A DNA stretch of 58,860 nt from Bacteroidales bacterium (GTDB taxonomy: Bacteria; Bacteroidota; Bacteroidia; Bacteroidales; UBA932): the NCBI GenBank assembly GCA_017477465.1, contig JAFUVU010000055.1, positions 1-58,860 of the forward strand. Direction: 5' to 3'. Below are positions 31,414 through 41,144 of this stretch, piece after piece. Below the pieces are notes generated by a model. The model saw only the letters and a list, made by a program, of their open reading frames with translations, searched no databases and had not been told where the DNA came from. How positions within the stretch are numbered: the stretch's first letter is position 1; every line of letters begins with the position of its first letter. The position numbers and the translations under genes are program-made.

Positions 31414-34197
31414 TTATAGACTGCGTTTTATTTCCACAATCTGGAAGGCTTCGATGACGTCTCCGGGGTGGATGTCATTGTAACGGTCAAGGCCGCAGCC
31501 GCATTCCATGCCTGCGGGTACTTCCTTGGCATTGTCCTTTCCGCGCTGCAGGGAAGCCAGCTCGCCCGTGTAAACCACGATGCCGTCGCGGATAAGGCGG
31601 ACGCTGGCCTTGTTGGTGAGTTTTCCTTCCTTCACCAGGCAGCCTGCGATTGTGCCGACCTTGGAAATCTTGAAGGTCTGTTTGACCTCTGCTGTTGCAG
31701 TGACCTCTTCCTTCTTCTCCGGCTCAAGCATGCCTTCGATACCTTCCTTGACTTCGTTGATACAGTCGTAAATAACTGAGTACAGGCGGATTTCGATTCC
31801 TTCCTTCTCTGCGCTGCGGCGTGCTTCGGCAGAAGGACGCACCTGGAAACCGATGATGACGGCGTCGGAAGCTTCGGCCAGAAGGACATCGCTTTCGCTG
31901 ATGGCACCCACGGCTTTGTGGATAACATTCACGCGGACCTCCTCGGTGGAAAGTTTGATGAGGGAGTCGGAGAGAGCTTCCACGGAACCGTCCACGTCGC
32001 CTTTCACGATGATGTTCAGCTCCTTGAAGTTGCCGATGGCGATACGGCGGCCGATCTCTTCCAGGGTAAGGTGCTTCTGCGTCTTGATGCCCTGGATGCG
32101 GATAAGCTGCTCGCGCTTGGTGGCGATGGACTTGGCTTCTTTCTCGTCGGCCATTATATTGAACTTTTCACCTGCTGCGGGGGCGCCGTTGAGGCCGAGG
32201 AGGCTGACAGGAGTTGAAGGGCCTGCGCTCTGGACTTTCTGTCCGCGCTCGTTGTACATGGCTTTTACGCGGCCGTAGTATGCGCCGGAGATAATCACGT
32301 CGCCTACGTTGACGGTGCCGTCCTGAACCAGTACGGTGGCCAGATATCCGCGGCCCTTGTCAAGGGAACTTTCGATGACTGCGCCGCTTCCCATCTTGTT
32401 GGGATTGGCTTTCAGTTCCAGGAGGTCGGTCTCGAAGAGGACCTTCTCAAGCAGTTTGTCAACGTTGAGGCCCTTCTTGGCCGATATTTCCTGGCACTGG
32501 TACTTGCCGCCCCAGTCTTCCACGAGGATGTTCATCTCGGAGAGCTGACGGCGGATGGTGTCGGGATTTGCACCGGGCTTGTCGATCTTGTTGATAGCGA
32601 ATACCATGGGAACGCCGGCAGCCTGTGCGTGGGCAATGGCTTCCTTGGTCTGGGGCATGACGGCGTCGTCGGCAGCTATTATGATGATGGCAAGGTCGGT
32701 CATCTGGGCACCGCGGGCACGCATGGCGGTAAACGCCTCATGGCCAGGGGTATCCAGGAATGTGATGCGTCGGCCCGAAGGGAGCTTCACATTGTATGCG
32801 CCGATGTGCTGGGTGATACCACCAGCTTCGCCGGCGATGACGTTGGAGTTGCGGATGTTGTCCAGCAGGGAGGTTTTACCATGATCGACGTGACCCATGA
32901 CGGTAATCACCGGGGGACGTTCCACGAGGTCTTCCTCGCGGTCAGGCTCCTGCTGCTGAACTTCTTCAGTGAGTTCTGCAGTTACGAATTCAACTTTGTA
33001 ACCGAATTCTTCGGCCACAAGGACCAGGGTTTCGGCATCCAGACGCTGATTGATGGATACCATCAAACCCAGGGACATGCAAGCGCCGATGACCTTCACC
33101 ACGGGGGTGTTGTTCATGAGGGTTGCAAGGTCGTTTACCGTTACGAACTCGGTTACTTTCAGAACCTTGTTCTCCGCTGCTGCGGCTTCCATCTCTTCCT
33201 GGGAGCGGATGGCCGCGATTTCGCGTTTTTCCTTGCGGTGCTTGGCGCCGAAGTTGTTCTTGTTTTCGTTCATCCGGGCGTAGGTCTCTTTCACCTGCTT
33301 CTGGATTTCCTTCTGCATTTCTTCCTGCTCGGCCTCGGTCATTGCAGGTTTGAAGCGGTCGCCCTTCTTGCGGCCTTTACCGGTGGCGGCATCGGCCTTT
33401 TTCTTGTTGTCGTCCTTTTTCTTGGGGGCTTTTTCGGCCTGGACTTTGGTGACATCGACTTTCTGGGAGCCGCTGCTCTTGATGCGCTCGCGCTTCTTGG
33501 CGCGCTTGGGATCGAATTGGGTGAGGTCTATCTTGCCTACAACCTTGAAGGGAGCGGGCTCGCTGGCGGCAGGGGTTTCCGCTGGGGTCGGGGCGGAAGT
33601 GGTCTCTGCTGCAGGCTGCTCTGCCTTGGGCTCCGGTTCAACTTCTGGTTCGGGTTCCGCTTCAGGTTCGGGCTCCGGCTCCGGTTCCGGTTCTGCTTCA
33701 GGTTCCGGCTCCTGGACGGGCTCGGGTTCCTGGACGGGTTCCGGTTCGGGCTCTTGGGCGGGTTCCGGCTCCTGGACAGGCTCCGGTTCTACTTCAGGTT
33801 CGGGCTCCTGGACGGGCTCGGGTTCCTCAGTGGGCTCCGGTTCGGGTTCCTCTGCGGGCTCGGGTTCCTGGGCGGGAGCGGCAAGTGTACGGGAGAGGTT
33901 GTTGTTCTTGATTACGCTTACCCGTTCGGGTTCGAAATCTTCCTCTTCTTCGTTGCCCTGCTTCTTGGACGCTTTGTCCAGGATTTCCGTGAGCTTGACG
34001 TCCACCTTTTCGGCTTGCTCCTTCAGTTCCAGGTCCTTGCCGAATTTTTTGTGCAGTTCGGGAAGGTACTCGTCCGACACTTTCATGTTGGGATTCGCAC
34101 CTTCGATTCCGGCGCCTTTGGAATTGAGGAAGTCAACCAGGGTGTCAAGCCCTATGTTAAATTGTTTGATAAGTTTCGATAGTCTTATTTCTGCCAT
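31414..34197 (-). CDS. infB: Translation initiation factor IF-2
   Basis: 927 residues. The N-terminal domain starts [16 protein letters not shown]. About residues 110-190 are a long Glu-Pro repeat (EPEPEP...), encoded by GGTTCCGGCTC-like DNA at 33640-33880, followed by a Lys-rich part. [16 protein letters not shown] is the G1 motif, DTPGHEAF the G3 and [10 protein letters not shown] the G4; domains II-IV follow. It binds fMet-tRNA and subunits in initiation. The E/P-rich linker is long but not unique in Bacteroidetes. Third gene of rimP-nusA-infB. Confidence 0.96.
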   Translation of the reverse strand: MAEIRLSKLIKQFNIGLDTLVDFLNSKGAGIEGANPNMKVSDEYLPELHKKFGKDLELKEQAEKVDVKLTEILDKASKKQGNEEEEDFEPERVSVIKNNNLSRTLAAPAQEPEPAEEPEPEPTEEPEPVQEPEPEVEPEPVQEPEPAQEPEPEPVQEPEPVQEPEPEAEPEPEPEPEPEAEPEPEVEPEPKAEQPAAETTSAPTPAETPAASEPAPFKVVGKIDLTQFDPKRAKKRERIKSSGSQKVDVTKVQAEKAPKKKDDNKKKADAATGKGRKKGDRFKPAMTEAEQEEMQKEIQKQVKETYARMNENKNNFGAKHRKEKREIAAIRSQEEMEAAAAENKVLKVTEFVTVNDLATLMNNTPVVKVIGACMSLGLMVSINQRLDAETLVLVAEEFGYKVEFVTAELTEEVQQQEPDREEDLVERPPVITVMGHVDHGKTSLLDNIRNSNVIAGEAGGITQHIGAYNVKLPSGRRITFLDTPGHEAFTAMRARGAQMTDLAIIIIAADDAVMPQTKEAIAHAQAAGVPMVFAINKIDKPGANPDTIRRQLSEMNILVEDWGGKYQCQEISAKKGLNVDKLLEKVLFETDLLELKANPNKMGSGAVIESSLDKGRGYLATVLVQDGTVNVGDVIISGAYYGRVKAMYNERGQKVQSAGPSTPVSLLGLNGAPAAGEKFNIMADEKEAKSIATKREQLIRIQGIKTQKHLTLEEIGRRIAIGNFKELNIIVKGDVDGSVEALSDSLIKLSTEEVRVNVIHKAVGAISESDVLLAEASDAVIIGFQVRPSAEARRSAEKEGIEIRLYSVIYDCINEVKEGIEGMLEPEKKEEVTATAEVKQTFKISKVGTIAGCLVKEGKLTNKASVRLIRDGIVVYTGELASLQRGKDNAKEVPAGMECGCGLDRYNDIHPGDVIEAFQIVEIKRSL

Positions 34198-34223
34198 ATA
34201 TTAACCCCTTTTTTTCTGAAATG

Positions 34224-35492
34224 TTAGTCTTCAAACTCTTCGTGCAGGATGCGCAGCACTTCTTCCACGGTTTCGTCTTCAAGGTCGGCCCTTGTTGCGA
34301 TTTCCTGAGGATCGAGTGCCATGACGCTGCGGGCTGTGTCGCAGCCGATGGCCTGCAGACGTTCGATTACCCAAGGATCGATGACGTCGGTGAATTCGCT
34401 CAGCAGCACGTCGTCTTCCTCCTCTTCGCTCTGAGGGAGTTCCCTCCAGACTTCGATTTCGCGGCCTACGAGCATGCCTGCGAGCTTGATGTTCACGCCG
34501 CCTTTGCCGATACCTTTCTTCACCTCATCGGCCTGCATATAGACTTTGATCTTGTCTTCGGGGCTGCTGCCCAGGTCGATGCGGGAGATGCGTGCAGGAT
34601 TGAGGGCGCGCTGGATCATCAGCTGCGGGTTGGCGCTCCACTGGATGACGTCGATGTTTTCGTTGCGCAGTTCCCTGACGATGCCCATGATGCGGCTTCC
34701 CTTTACGCCGATGCAGGCGCCGATGGGATCGATGCGGTCGTCGTATGATTCAACTGCCACCTTGGCCCTTTCGCCGGGGATGCGGACCACCTTCTTGACG
34801 GTGATGAGGCCGTCGTAGATTTCGGGAACTTCCATTTCGAAGAGTTTCTCAAGGAAGCTGTCGGTGGTGCGGGAGAGGACGATGTAAGGGGTGGTGTTGT
34901 TCTTCATTTCCACGCTCTTGATGATGGCACGGACGGAATCGCTCTTCTTGAAGCGCTCTCCGGGGATCTGCTCGCTCTTGGGCATGCGGAGCTCGTTGCC
35001 GTCTTCGTCAAGGATGAGAACTTCGTTTTTCCAGGTCTGGTAAACTTCGCCGGTGAAGATTTCGCCCACCCTTTCGGAGTATTTCTTGTAAACATTAGCC
35101 TTTTCGATGTCCATGATACGGCCCTGGAGGTTCTGCCTGATGTTAAGGATGCCGCGGCGGCCGAAGGAGGACAGGGAAAGCTTGCGGGCGAAGGTGTCGC
35201 CGATTTCGTAGTCGTCGTCACCGGTTTCGGCGGCAATCTCTTCCACGGTGATCTGGGTGACGGGGTCTTCGACTTTTTCCACGACCTCGAAGTTCTGGTA
35301 GATTTCGCAGTCGCCTTTATCTACGTTGATGATCACGTCGAAATTGTCGGCGTTGCCGTAGGTTTTGGCGAGCTGGGTGAGGAACACATCCTTAAGAACG
35401 CCCAGCATGACCGGACGGTCGATGCTCTTTTCTTCCTTGAAGTCCTTGAAAGCGTCAATCAAGGTTACTTCTTTTTCTTTTTCTTTTGCCAT
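34224..35492 (-). CDS. nusA: Transcription termination/antitermination factor NusA
   Basis: 422 residues. The N-terminal RNA polymerase-binding domain (LIDAFKDFKEEKSID) is followed by an S1 domain (ARKLSLSSFGRRGILNIRQN is part of its lead-in), then two KH domains: DPIGACIGVKGSRIMGIVRE, and ADEVKKGIGKGGVNIKLAG. An acidic C-terminal helical segment closes it. It controls pausing, termination and antitermination. 26 bp upstream of infB; 12 bp downstream of rimP. Confidence 0.96.
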   Translation of the reverse strand: MAKEKEKEVTLIDAFKDFKEEKSIDRPVMLGVLKDVFLTQLAKTYGNADNFDVIINVDKGDCEIYQNFEVVEKVEDPVTQITVEEIAAETGDDDYEIGDTFARKLSLSSFGRRGILNIRQNLQGRIMDIEKANVYKKYSERVGEIFTGEVYQTWKNEVLILDEDGNELRMPKSEQIPGERFKKSDSVRAIIKSVEMKNNTTPYIVLSRTTDSFLEKLFEMEVPEIYDGLITVKKVVRIPGERAKVAVESYDDRIDPIGACIGVKGSRIMGIVRELRNENIDVIQWSANPQLMIQRALNPARISRIDLGSSPEDKIKVYMQADEVKKGIGKGGVNIKLAGMLVGREIEVWRELPQSEEEEDDVLLSEFTDVIDPWVIERLQAIGCDTARSVMALDPQEIATRADLEDETVEEVLRILHEEFED

Positions 35493-35504
35493 TGTATTGT
35501 TGTA

Positions 35505-35972
35505 TTATTTGAATTCGATGTAGGGTGTCACGGAGTTGATGTCGGCAAGGGGGCAAAGGTCGTCATGCTCTACCTTTTCTTTCTTCTTCTTTCCTTCGAC
35601 CGCCTCCAGGGCAGTATAATGCAGGCCGATGGTATCTTCCGTTGCCGATGTGAGCGTTGCCACAAGGCGTTTGCCGCCCTTGAACTTCACGTCCACAAGG
35701 CTGCCGACGGCCTTGAGATACTGCCGGAGCACCTTGAAAGGACGGTCCAGGCCTGCCGATGATACGGTGAGGGCGTAGTCTTCCTCGTCCTGGTTGAAGG
35801 CTGCATGGACCACCTGGTCTATGGCGGCGCAGTCGTCCCAGTCAACGGTGCCTTCTTCCTTCTCGATGACAATCTCGATGTCATTGGCGGTCGAAACGGT
35901 AACCTCCACGATGAAGCAGCCCCTTTCGGCAACTGCAGGCTCAACAGCCTTTATGATTTGCTCTTTATTCAT
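35505..35972 (-). CDS. rimP: Ribosome maturation factor RimP
   Basis: 155 residues. CFIVEVTVSTANDIEIVIEK, then WDDCAAIDQVVHAAF and ALTVSSAGLDRPFKVLRQY are the two-domain RimP pattern, required for 30S maturation. First gene of rimP-nusA-infB. The upstream 126 bp hold a dispersed repeat (35979-36006), a terminator hairpin (36007-36037) and a candidate -7 box (36051-36058). Confidence 0.93.
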   Translation of the reverse strand: MNKEQIIKAVEPAVAERGCFIVEVTVSTANDIEIVIEKEEGTVDWDDCAAIDQVVHAAFNQDEEDYALTVSSAGLDRPFKVLRQYLKAVGSLVDVKFKGGKRLVATLTSATEDTIGLHYTALEAVEGKKKKEKVEHDDLCPLADINSVTPYIEFK

Positions 35973-35978
35973 ATTCTT

Positions 35979-36006
35979 GTCATTCTGAGCCGTAGGCGAA
36001 GAATCT
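35979..36006. repeat. CATTCTGAGC-type repeat before rimP
   Basis: GTCATTCTGAGCCGTAGG followed by CGAAGAATCT, the same family as 11654-11681 and 8083-8133. It abuts a terminator hairpin on one side and the rimP start region on the other. Confidence 0.75.
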
Positions 36007-36037
36007 AAAAAAAGATAGGGGACCGGCGTCCTCTATC
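36007..36037 (-). terminator. Intrinsic terminator between wbqC and rimP
   Basis: On the minus strand GATAGAGGAC-GCCG-GTCCCCTATC (one mismatch) is followed by seven T. It most simply ends the lpxC-lpxA-wbqC transcript. If the -7 box at 36051-36058 is real, it would instead be an attenuator in the rimP leader. Confidence 0.8.
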
Positions 36038-36050
36038 TCGTTCACGGGCA

Positions 36051-36058
36051 CAAATGTA
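36051..36058 (-). promoter_or_regulatory. Candidate -7 box upstream of rimP
   Basis: Minus-strand TACATTTG fits TAnnTTTG and lies 78 bp before rimP, but upstream of the terminator at 36007-36037. It may be a chance match. Confidence 0.35.
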
Positions 36059-36098
36059 CGAATAAAATTGGAAAAAACCAAAAACTATGCGCGGCTTA

Positions 36099-36794
36099 TT
36101 ATATCTTCTTAAGCCATAGTATGCTGTCCGGCCCTTCGTTGAAAAGAAGGTCCAGGATGCTCATTCCGGGGACGAAGCCTCCCATGCGATCCCTAAACAC
36201 TTGATAATAAGGCCGATCCAGGCTAAGTTGCTGCAGAACGTCGTCCGGCCTTTTGGGATGGATTGCATAACGGTAATCATCGGCCACGCTGCCCGGGGCA
36301 GCAAAATCGGCAGTGCTTTCTATCTTGCAGGCGATGGAGCATTTTTCCAGGCACCAGTTTATCAGGGAAAGATTTAGTTCCCAGAGCGTTTCCGGCTTCC
36401 GGTCCATTAGACAGAAGAGCGAATCTCTGTAATACTCATACCAGGCTGCGGTTTCATAAGCGGTGTCAAGTGCCCGCTGAGTGCGCAGCATCCAAGGCGT
36501 GGAATAATCCACCTGCACGGATTGGATGCACAAAGGGGAGGATACAGGGCCTCTAAGCGACATTCCCCGGAGGAATTCTTCCACTTTGTGCCCATGCACT
36601 ACCGGCACCTGAAGCATTTGCGGACCGTCTGAAGCCAGGATGTAGCAGCGGTTGCGGTAACTTTGTTTCTGGTAGTTCTCGCAGGCTTCCAGCAGCACCT
36701 GCGACGGCAAAACCCTGTCGGGGGACAGGGTCATATCGCGGGCCGCCAGGGCAAACCAGGCCACGGGCGGGAAGTATGCTGTCGAAAGGAGCAC
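36099..36794 (-). CDS. WbqC family protein
   Basis: 231 residues. LLSTAYFPPVAWFALA, then ENYQKQSYRNRCYIL, LQVPVVHG, and QVDYSTPWMLRTQRALDTAY are the WbqC pattern. WbqC-like proteins are tied to polysaccharide or glycolipid synthesis, where some act in acyl-CoA-dependent amine modification; precise reaction unknown. It overlaps lpxA by one base and ends the lpxC-lpxA-wbqC operon. Confidence 0.85.
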   Translation of the reverse strand: MLLSTAYFPPVAWFALAARDMTLSPDRVLPSQVLLEACENYQKQSYRNRCYILASDGPQMLQVPVVHGHKVEEFLRGMSLRGPVSSPLCIQSVQVDYSTPWMLRTQRALDTAYETAAWYEYYRDSLFCLMDRKPETLWELNLSLINWCLEKCSIACKIESTADFAAPGSVADDYRYAIHPKRPDDVLQQLSLDRPYYQVFRDRMGGFVPGMSILDLLFNEGPDSILWLKKI

Positions 36795-37591
36795 TAGCCT
36801 TTGATGCGGGGCTTGGAGATGATGCCGCGCTTTGAGCCGCGTATGAAGCCGATAATGGCGTCCCTGCGCTCCGTTTCCGGGAAGTTTGCTTCGATATACT
36901 CAAGAGCCTGGCTTACATTCATGCCCTTGAAGTAGATGGTGTCATAGATGTCTTTGATTTCATTTACCTGCTCCTCGGTGAAACCACGGCGAAGGAGGCC
37001 AACTCTGTTGACGCCCTCATAGACCAGCGGATCGCGGCCTGCAAGTACGTATGGGGGAACATCTTTGGTAAGTTTGGAGCAAGCAGCAACGAAGGCATGC
37101 TGTCCAACTCTGGAGAACTGGTGCGAGCCGGACTTGCCGCCCATGATGCCCCAGTCTTCGACATCGGTTTCGCCGGCCAGTCCCACATAGCTTACCAGGA
37201 TGCAGTGGCTGCCGATCTGGCAGTCGTGGGCTACGTGGGCGTATGACATGACAAGCGTGTCGCTGCCTATGCGGGTGACTCCCTTGCCGCTGGCTTTTGT
37301 GCCGCGGTTGATCGTGGCGCATTCGCGGATGTTCACTCTGTCGCCTATCTCTACCCAGGATTCCTCTCCCTCGAACTTCAGGTCTTGAGGGATTGCGCCT
37401 ACGACTGCGCCGGGGAACACTGTGCAGCCTTTACCCATGCGCACGTGGTTGAAAACCGTGGCGTTGTTGAGGATGCGGCAGCCGTCGCCTATTTCTGTGC
37501 AGTCGTCGATGAAGGCGAAAGGACCTACTTCAATATTGTCTCCCAGCTTGGCGCCGGGGCTTACGTATGCAAGAGGATGTATTTTGTTCAT
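36794..37591 (-). CDS. lpxA: Acyl-ACP--UDP-N-acetylglucosamine O-acyltransferase
   Basis: 265 residues, left-handed beta-helix of hexapeptide repeats (IHPLAYVSPGAKLGDNIEVG, FNHVRMGKGCTVFPGAVVG). The catalytic His lies in YAHVAHDCQIG, and GGKSGSHQFSRVGQHAFVA is the acyl-chain ruler region. It catalyses the first step of lipid A synthesis. The C-terminus (GSKRGIISKPRIKG) is basic. It starts 8 bp after lpxC. Confidence 0.95.
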   Translation of the reverse strand: MNKIHPLAYVSPGAKLGDNIEVGPFAFIDDCTEIGDGCRILNNATVFNHVRMGKGCTVFPGAVVGAIPQDLKFEGEESWVEIGDRVNIRECATINRGTKASGKGVTRIGSDTLVMSYAHVAHDCQIGSHCILVSYVGLAGETDVEDWGIMGGKSGSHQFSRVGQHAFVAACSKLTKDVPPYVLAGRDPLVYEGVNRVGLLRRGFTEEQVNEIKDIYDTIYFKGMNVSQALEYIEANFPETERRDAIIGFIRGSKRGIISKPRIKG

Positions 37592-37598
37592 GTCGATG

Positions 37599-38510
37599 CT
37601 ATTTTAGCAGGGCCCTGAGGGCTTTGGCGGCCTTGGTGTTGATGGTGTGGCCGGGTTTGTATGCGGTGATGCGTGCGTTCAGGTAACCTCCGGCGAGGCG
37701 CAGGTCTCCCAGAAGGTCCAGGAGTTTGTGCCGACCGCATTCGTCGGGGAAATGGAGCTGGAGGTTGTTCAGGTAGCCTTCGTCGGTTATTCTGACGTCG
37801 GGCAGGTTGAACAGGTAGGAGAGGCTGCTTAGCTGCTCCTCGTTGACCGGATTCTCCACTATCACGATGGCGTTGTCAACGTCGCCGCCTTTTATGAGGT
37901 TGTTGCGGAACAGATACTCGATTTCATGGAAGAAAACGAAGGTGCGGCAGACGCCTATCTCGTGGGCGTAGTCGGTGTTTTCGTCCCAGTGGGCGCTCTG
38001 GATGCCCAGTATCTTGGAATTGAAATCCACCGTAATATCGGCCGATGGTGCCGCTGCAGGGTCTATCCTTATCCAAGAGCCGGTGCGGTCGTCCCTTATT
38101 TCGAGAGACTGGGGGATGTCGATGTATTGTCTGGGGACACCCTGGTCCATAAGGCCGTCCTTGAGTATGGCTTCCACGTAAGGGCGGGCGCTGCCGTCCA
38201 GGATAGGCACTTCTATATTGTCAAGCTCTATGAGGGCATTGTCGATGCCTAAGCCTGTGAGGGCGCTCATTATATGCTCGATGGTTACCGCGACGGCTTC
38301 GTTCTGGGAAATTGTGGTGCTGCGGGCCGTGTTGGTTACATTCTCTGCGATAGCTTGGATGAGGGGCTTTGAACGAAGGTCTGTCCTGCGGAAGACTATG
38401 CCTGTGCCTGTATCGGCCGGCATCAGCTTCATGTGGGCATAGGTGCCTGTATGTAGGCCTTTCCCCTGAAAATAATAGGTTTTCTTGACTGTATGCTGAT
38501 TGCTTTGCAT
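37599..38510 (-). CDS. lpxC: UDP-3-O-acyl-N-acetylglucosamine deacetylase, stand-alone LpxC
   Basis: 303 residues. GKGLHTG, VTIEHIMSAL (Zn ligand His79), ALIELDNIEVPILDGSA, and GRHKLLDLLGDL (further Zn ligands His and Asp) are complete. It commits UDP-GlcNAc to lipid A. In most Bacteroidetes LpxC is fused to a C-terminal FabZ domain (about 460 residues in total); here the protein ends right after the LpxC domain (NTKAAKALRALLK) and lpxA follows at once, so the fusion is absent. A -7 box TATCTTTG lies 23 bp before the start. Confidence 0.94.
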   Translation of the reverse strand: MQSNQHTVKKTYYFQGKGLHTGTYAHMKLMPADTGTGIVFRRTDLRSKPLIQAIAENVTNTARSTTISQNEAVAVTIEHIMSALTGLGIDNALIELDNIEVPILDGSARPYVEAILKDGLMDQGVPRQYIDIPQSLEIRDDRTGSWIRIDPAAAPSADITVDFNSKILGIQSAHWDENTDYAHEIGVCRTFVFFHEIEYLFRNNLIKGGDVDNAIVIVENPVNEEQLSSLSYLFNLPDVRITDEGYLNNLQLHFPDECGRHKLLDLLGDLRLAGGYLNARITAYKPGHTINTKAAKALRALLK

Positions 38511-38533
38511 GCAAAAGATTTCTTTTAATCGGG

Positions 38534-38541
38534 CAAAGATA
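38534..38541 (-). promoter_or_regulatory. -7 box of lpxC-lpxA-wbqC
   Basis: Minus-strand TATCTTTG, 23 bp before the ATG at 38510; divergent from the gpmI promoter 15 bp away. Confidence 0.7.
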
Positions 38542-38556
38542 GTGAAAAAAAATGAT

Positions 38557-38564
38557 TAACTTTG
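38557..38564 (+). promoter_or_regulatory. -7 box of gpmI-lpxD
   Basis: TAACTTTG, 39 bp before the ATG at 38604. Confidence 0.7.
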
Positions 38565-38603
38565 CAATCCTCTAATAAAGCTTGAGAAAAACAATAAGAT
38601 TAT

Positions 38604-40124
38604 ATGAACAGAAAAGTACTTCTCATGATCCTGGACGGCTGGGGCGAAGGCCGTCACGACTACTCCAACGCCATCTGGACCCAGGGAACCCCCAATATCG
38701 ATGCAATCCGTGCAAAATATCCTTCCGGCCACCTGCAGGCCTGCGGCGAATATGTCGGCCTTCCGGAAGGGCAGATGGGCAACTCCGAAGTGGGTCACAT
38801 GAACCTTGGCGCCGGTCGCGTAGTGTACCAGGACCTGGTAAAGATAAACATCGCCTGCCGCGAGCATAAACTCCTGGAAAACAAGGAGATCAAGGCAGCG
38901 TTCGACTATGTGAAAAACAGTGGTAAAAAGCTGCATCTGATGGGCCTTACCTCCCACGGCGGCGTTCACAGCTCCCTTGACCATGTGTATGAGTTTCTCC
39001 GCGTAGCCAAGGAAGAAGGACTGGACAAAGTTTACGTCCACGCCTTCATGGACGGCAGGGACACAGACCCCCGCAGCGGCCTCGGCTTCGTAAAGGAACT
39101 TGAGGAAAAGATGGCCCAGACCACCGGCAAGGTGGCATCTGTCTGCGGCCGTTTCTACGCAATGGACCGCGACAAGCGCTGGAACCGCGTAAAAGAAGCC
39201 TATGACCTTCTGGTAGAAGGCAAGGGCGCAGCTTTCGAATCGGCCCAGGAAGGCATTCAGGCCAGCTACGATGCCGATGTCACCGATGAGTTCATCAAAC
39301 CCATCGTAATCACCGAAGGCGGAAAGCCCGTGGCCACCATCGAGGAAGGCGACGCCATCATCTTCTACAACTTCCGCAACGACCGCGCCCGCGAGCTCAC
39401 ATCGGTCCTCACCCAGCAGGATATGCCGGAGGAAGGGATGCACACCATTCCGCTTTACTACTGCTGCCTCACTCCCTACGACGCTTCCTTCAAAGGCGTG
39501 CACATCCTCTTCGACAAGGAGCTTGTGCAGGACACCCTCGGCGAAACCGTCTCCAAAGCCGGAAAACGCCAGCTGCGCATTGCCGAGACAGAGAAATACG
39601 CCCACGTGACCTTCTTCTTCAACGGCGGCCGTGAGACAGTCTTCGAGAACGAGGAACGCATCCTTGTGAATTCCCCGAAGGTCCCCACCTACGACCTCCT
39701 TCCCCAGATGAGCGCTCCGGAAGTGGCGGAAAAGCTGATCGCCCAAATCCGCAGCGAAAAGCAGGACATGATCATCCTCAACTTCGCCAACGGCGACATG
39801 GTGGGCCACACGGGTGTTTACAACTCCATCACTCAGGCCGTAACCTGCATCGACCGTCTTGTCGGCCAAGTAGTCAGCGAGGCCATCGCCCACGACTATG
39901 TGGTTCTTCTGACAGCCGACCACGGCAACGCCGACTTCGCAGTGAATGCCGACGGCACCCCCAACACCGCCCACTCCCTGAACACCGTTCAGTTCGTTGT
40001 CATCAACGCCGGCGAAGAGGTGAAAACAGTTAAGGACGGCGCCCTGTGCAACGTCGCCCCCACAATCCTGAAACTGATGGGCATCCCGCAGCCTGCATCA
40101 ATGACCGCGGAACCTCTGATTTAA
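38604..40124 (+). CDS. gpmI: 2,3-bisphosphoglycerate-independent phosphoglycerate mutase
   Basis: 506 residues, alkaline-phosphatase superfamily. [17 protein letters not shown] holds the first metal-binding Asp, [16 protein letters not shown] the catalytic Ser, [20 protein letters not shown] and [13 protein letters not shown] substrate loops, and LTADHGNAD the last metal site. It interconverts 3- and 2-phosphoglycerate using Mn2+. lpxD follows 9 bp later, so a glycolytic and a lipid A gene share a transcript. Confidence 0.96.
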   Translation: MNRKVLLMILDGWGEGRHDYSNAIWTQGTPNIDAIRAKYPSGHLQACGEYVGLPEGQMGNSEVGHMNLGAGRVVYQDLVKINIACREHKLLENKEIKAAFDYVKNSGKKLHLMGLTSHGGVHSSLDHVYEFLRVAKEEGLDKVYVHAFMDGRDTDPRSGLGFVKELEEKMAQTTGKVASVCGRFYAMDRDKRWNRVKEAYDLLVEGKGAAFESAQEGIQASYDADVTDEFIKPIVITEGGKPVATIEEGDAIIFYNFRNDRARELTSVLTQQDMPEEGMHTIPLYYCCLTPYDASFKGVHILFDKELVQDTLGETVSKAGKRQLRIAETEKYAHVTFFFNGGRETVFENEERILVNSPKVPTYDLLPQMSAPEVAEKLIAQIRSEKQDMIILNFANGDMVGHTGVYNSITQAVTCIDRLVGQVVSEAIAHDYVVLLTADHGNADFAVNADGTPNTAHSLNTVQFVVINAGEEVKTVKDGALCNVAPTILKLMGIPQPASMTAEPLI

Positions 40125-40133
40125 GTGATTGAT

Positions 40134-41126
40134 ATGGAACTGACAGCAAAGTTTTTGGCTCAGCTGCTCAAAGGCAGCGTCGAAGGGGACGAAAACGCCG
40201 TCGCCACCAAGTTTGCCAAGATTGAACACGGCAAGCCCGGGACGCTGAGCTTTTACGCCAACCCCAAGTACGAGCCTTTCGTTTACACCAGCCAGGCCTC
40301 AATCCTCATAGTAGGAAAGGACTTCCAGCCCAAAGAAGCGGTGAAGCCCACCATGGTGCGTGTAGAAAACGCCTATTCAGCAATTGCCGATCTTCTGAAA
40401 TACGTGGCCGATAAAAAGAAAAAGGCCCGCAGGCACCGCAGCCTCAGGGCACGCTGGTTCCTCAGCACCAAATTCGGCAAGAAGGTGTATGTGGGCGCGT
40501 TCTCATTCGTCGGACATCACACTACGGTTGGTGACAACACCATCATCTATGAGCACGTGTATATCGGCGACGATTGTAAAATCGGCCGTAACTGCATCTT
40601 TTGTCCCGGCGTGCGCATCTATCCCGGCATGGTCATAGGCGACAACGTCATCCTTCACAGCGGCGTCACGATCGGGGCTGACGGCTTCGGCAACGCACCC
40701 CGCCCGGACGGCAGCTGGGAAAAAATCGAGCACCTGGGGAATGTCGTAATCGGCAATGATGTCGAGATTGGCGCCAATTCCACGGTTGACCGCGCCCAGA
40801 TGGAGTCCACGATAATCGGCAACGGCGTGCGCATCGACAACCTGTGCATGATCGCCCACAACGTAATAATCGGCGACCATACCGCAATGGCTGCCCAGAC
40901 AGGCATCGCCGGCTCCACTGTGGTTGGCAAATACTGCATCTTCGGCGGTCAGGTCGGCATAGCCGGCCACGTAAAGATTGCCGATCATACGACAATCTGC
41001 GCCCAGGGCGGCGTAATCGGCAATATCCGCAAAGAAGGCGAGGTGCTCGTGGGCTCTCCCGTGATGGACGCCAAAAAGTACATGAAGGCATACGCCCTGT
41101 TCAAAAGGGCTGCCGACGAAAATTAG
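40134..41126 (+). CDS. lpxD: UDP-3-O-(3-hydroxyacyl)glucosamine N-acyltransferase
   Basis: 330 residues from ATG at 40134 (a GTG at 40125 is the alternative). N-terminal uridine-binding domain (AKIEHGKPGTLSFYANPKYE), then a left-handed beta-helix with IGADGFGNAPRPDGSWEKI; the catalytic His is expected in CMIAHNVIIGDHTAM. It adds the N-linked acyl chain in lipid A synthesis. The linker (DKKKKARRHRSLRARW) is unusually basic. A terminator (41151-41178) follows. Confidence 0.94.
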   Translation: MELTAKFLAQLLKGSVEGDENAVATKFAKIEHGKPGTLSFYANPKYEPFVYTSQASILIVGKDFQPKEAVKPTMVRVENAYSAIADLLKYVADKKKKARRHRSLRARWFLSTKFGKKVYVGAFSFVGHHTTVGDNTIIYEHVYIGDDCKIGRNCIFCPGVRIYPGMVIGDNVILHSGVTIGADGFGNAPRPDGSWEKIEHLGNVVIGNDVEIGANSTVDRAQMESTIIGNGVRIDNLCMIAHNVIIGDHTAMAAQTGIAGSTVVGKYCIFGGQVGIAGHVKIADHTTICAQGGVIGNIRKEGEVLVGSPVMDAKKYMKAYALFKRAADEN

Positions 41127-41144
41127 GCAGTAGTTGTTTCCAGT

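Noticed and set aside
32629-34204. Long plus-strand frames opposite infB (Gly/Phe/Leu-rich, or Gly/Ser-rich)
   Set aside because: They are shadows of the Glu-Pro repeat coding of infB, which is unmistakable on the other strand.
38556-39974. 472-residue minus-strand frame opposite gpmI
   Set aside because: Antisense shadow of a complete, well conserved gpmI.
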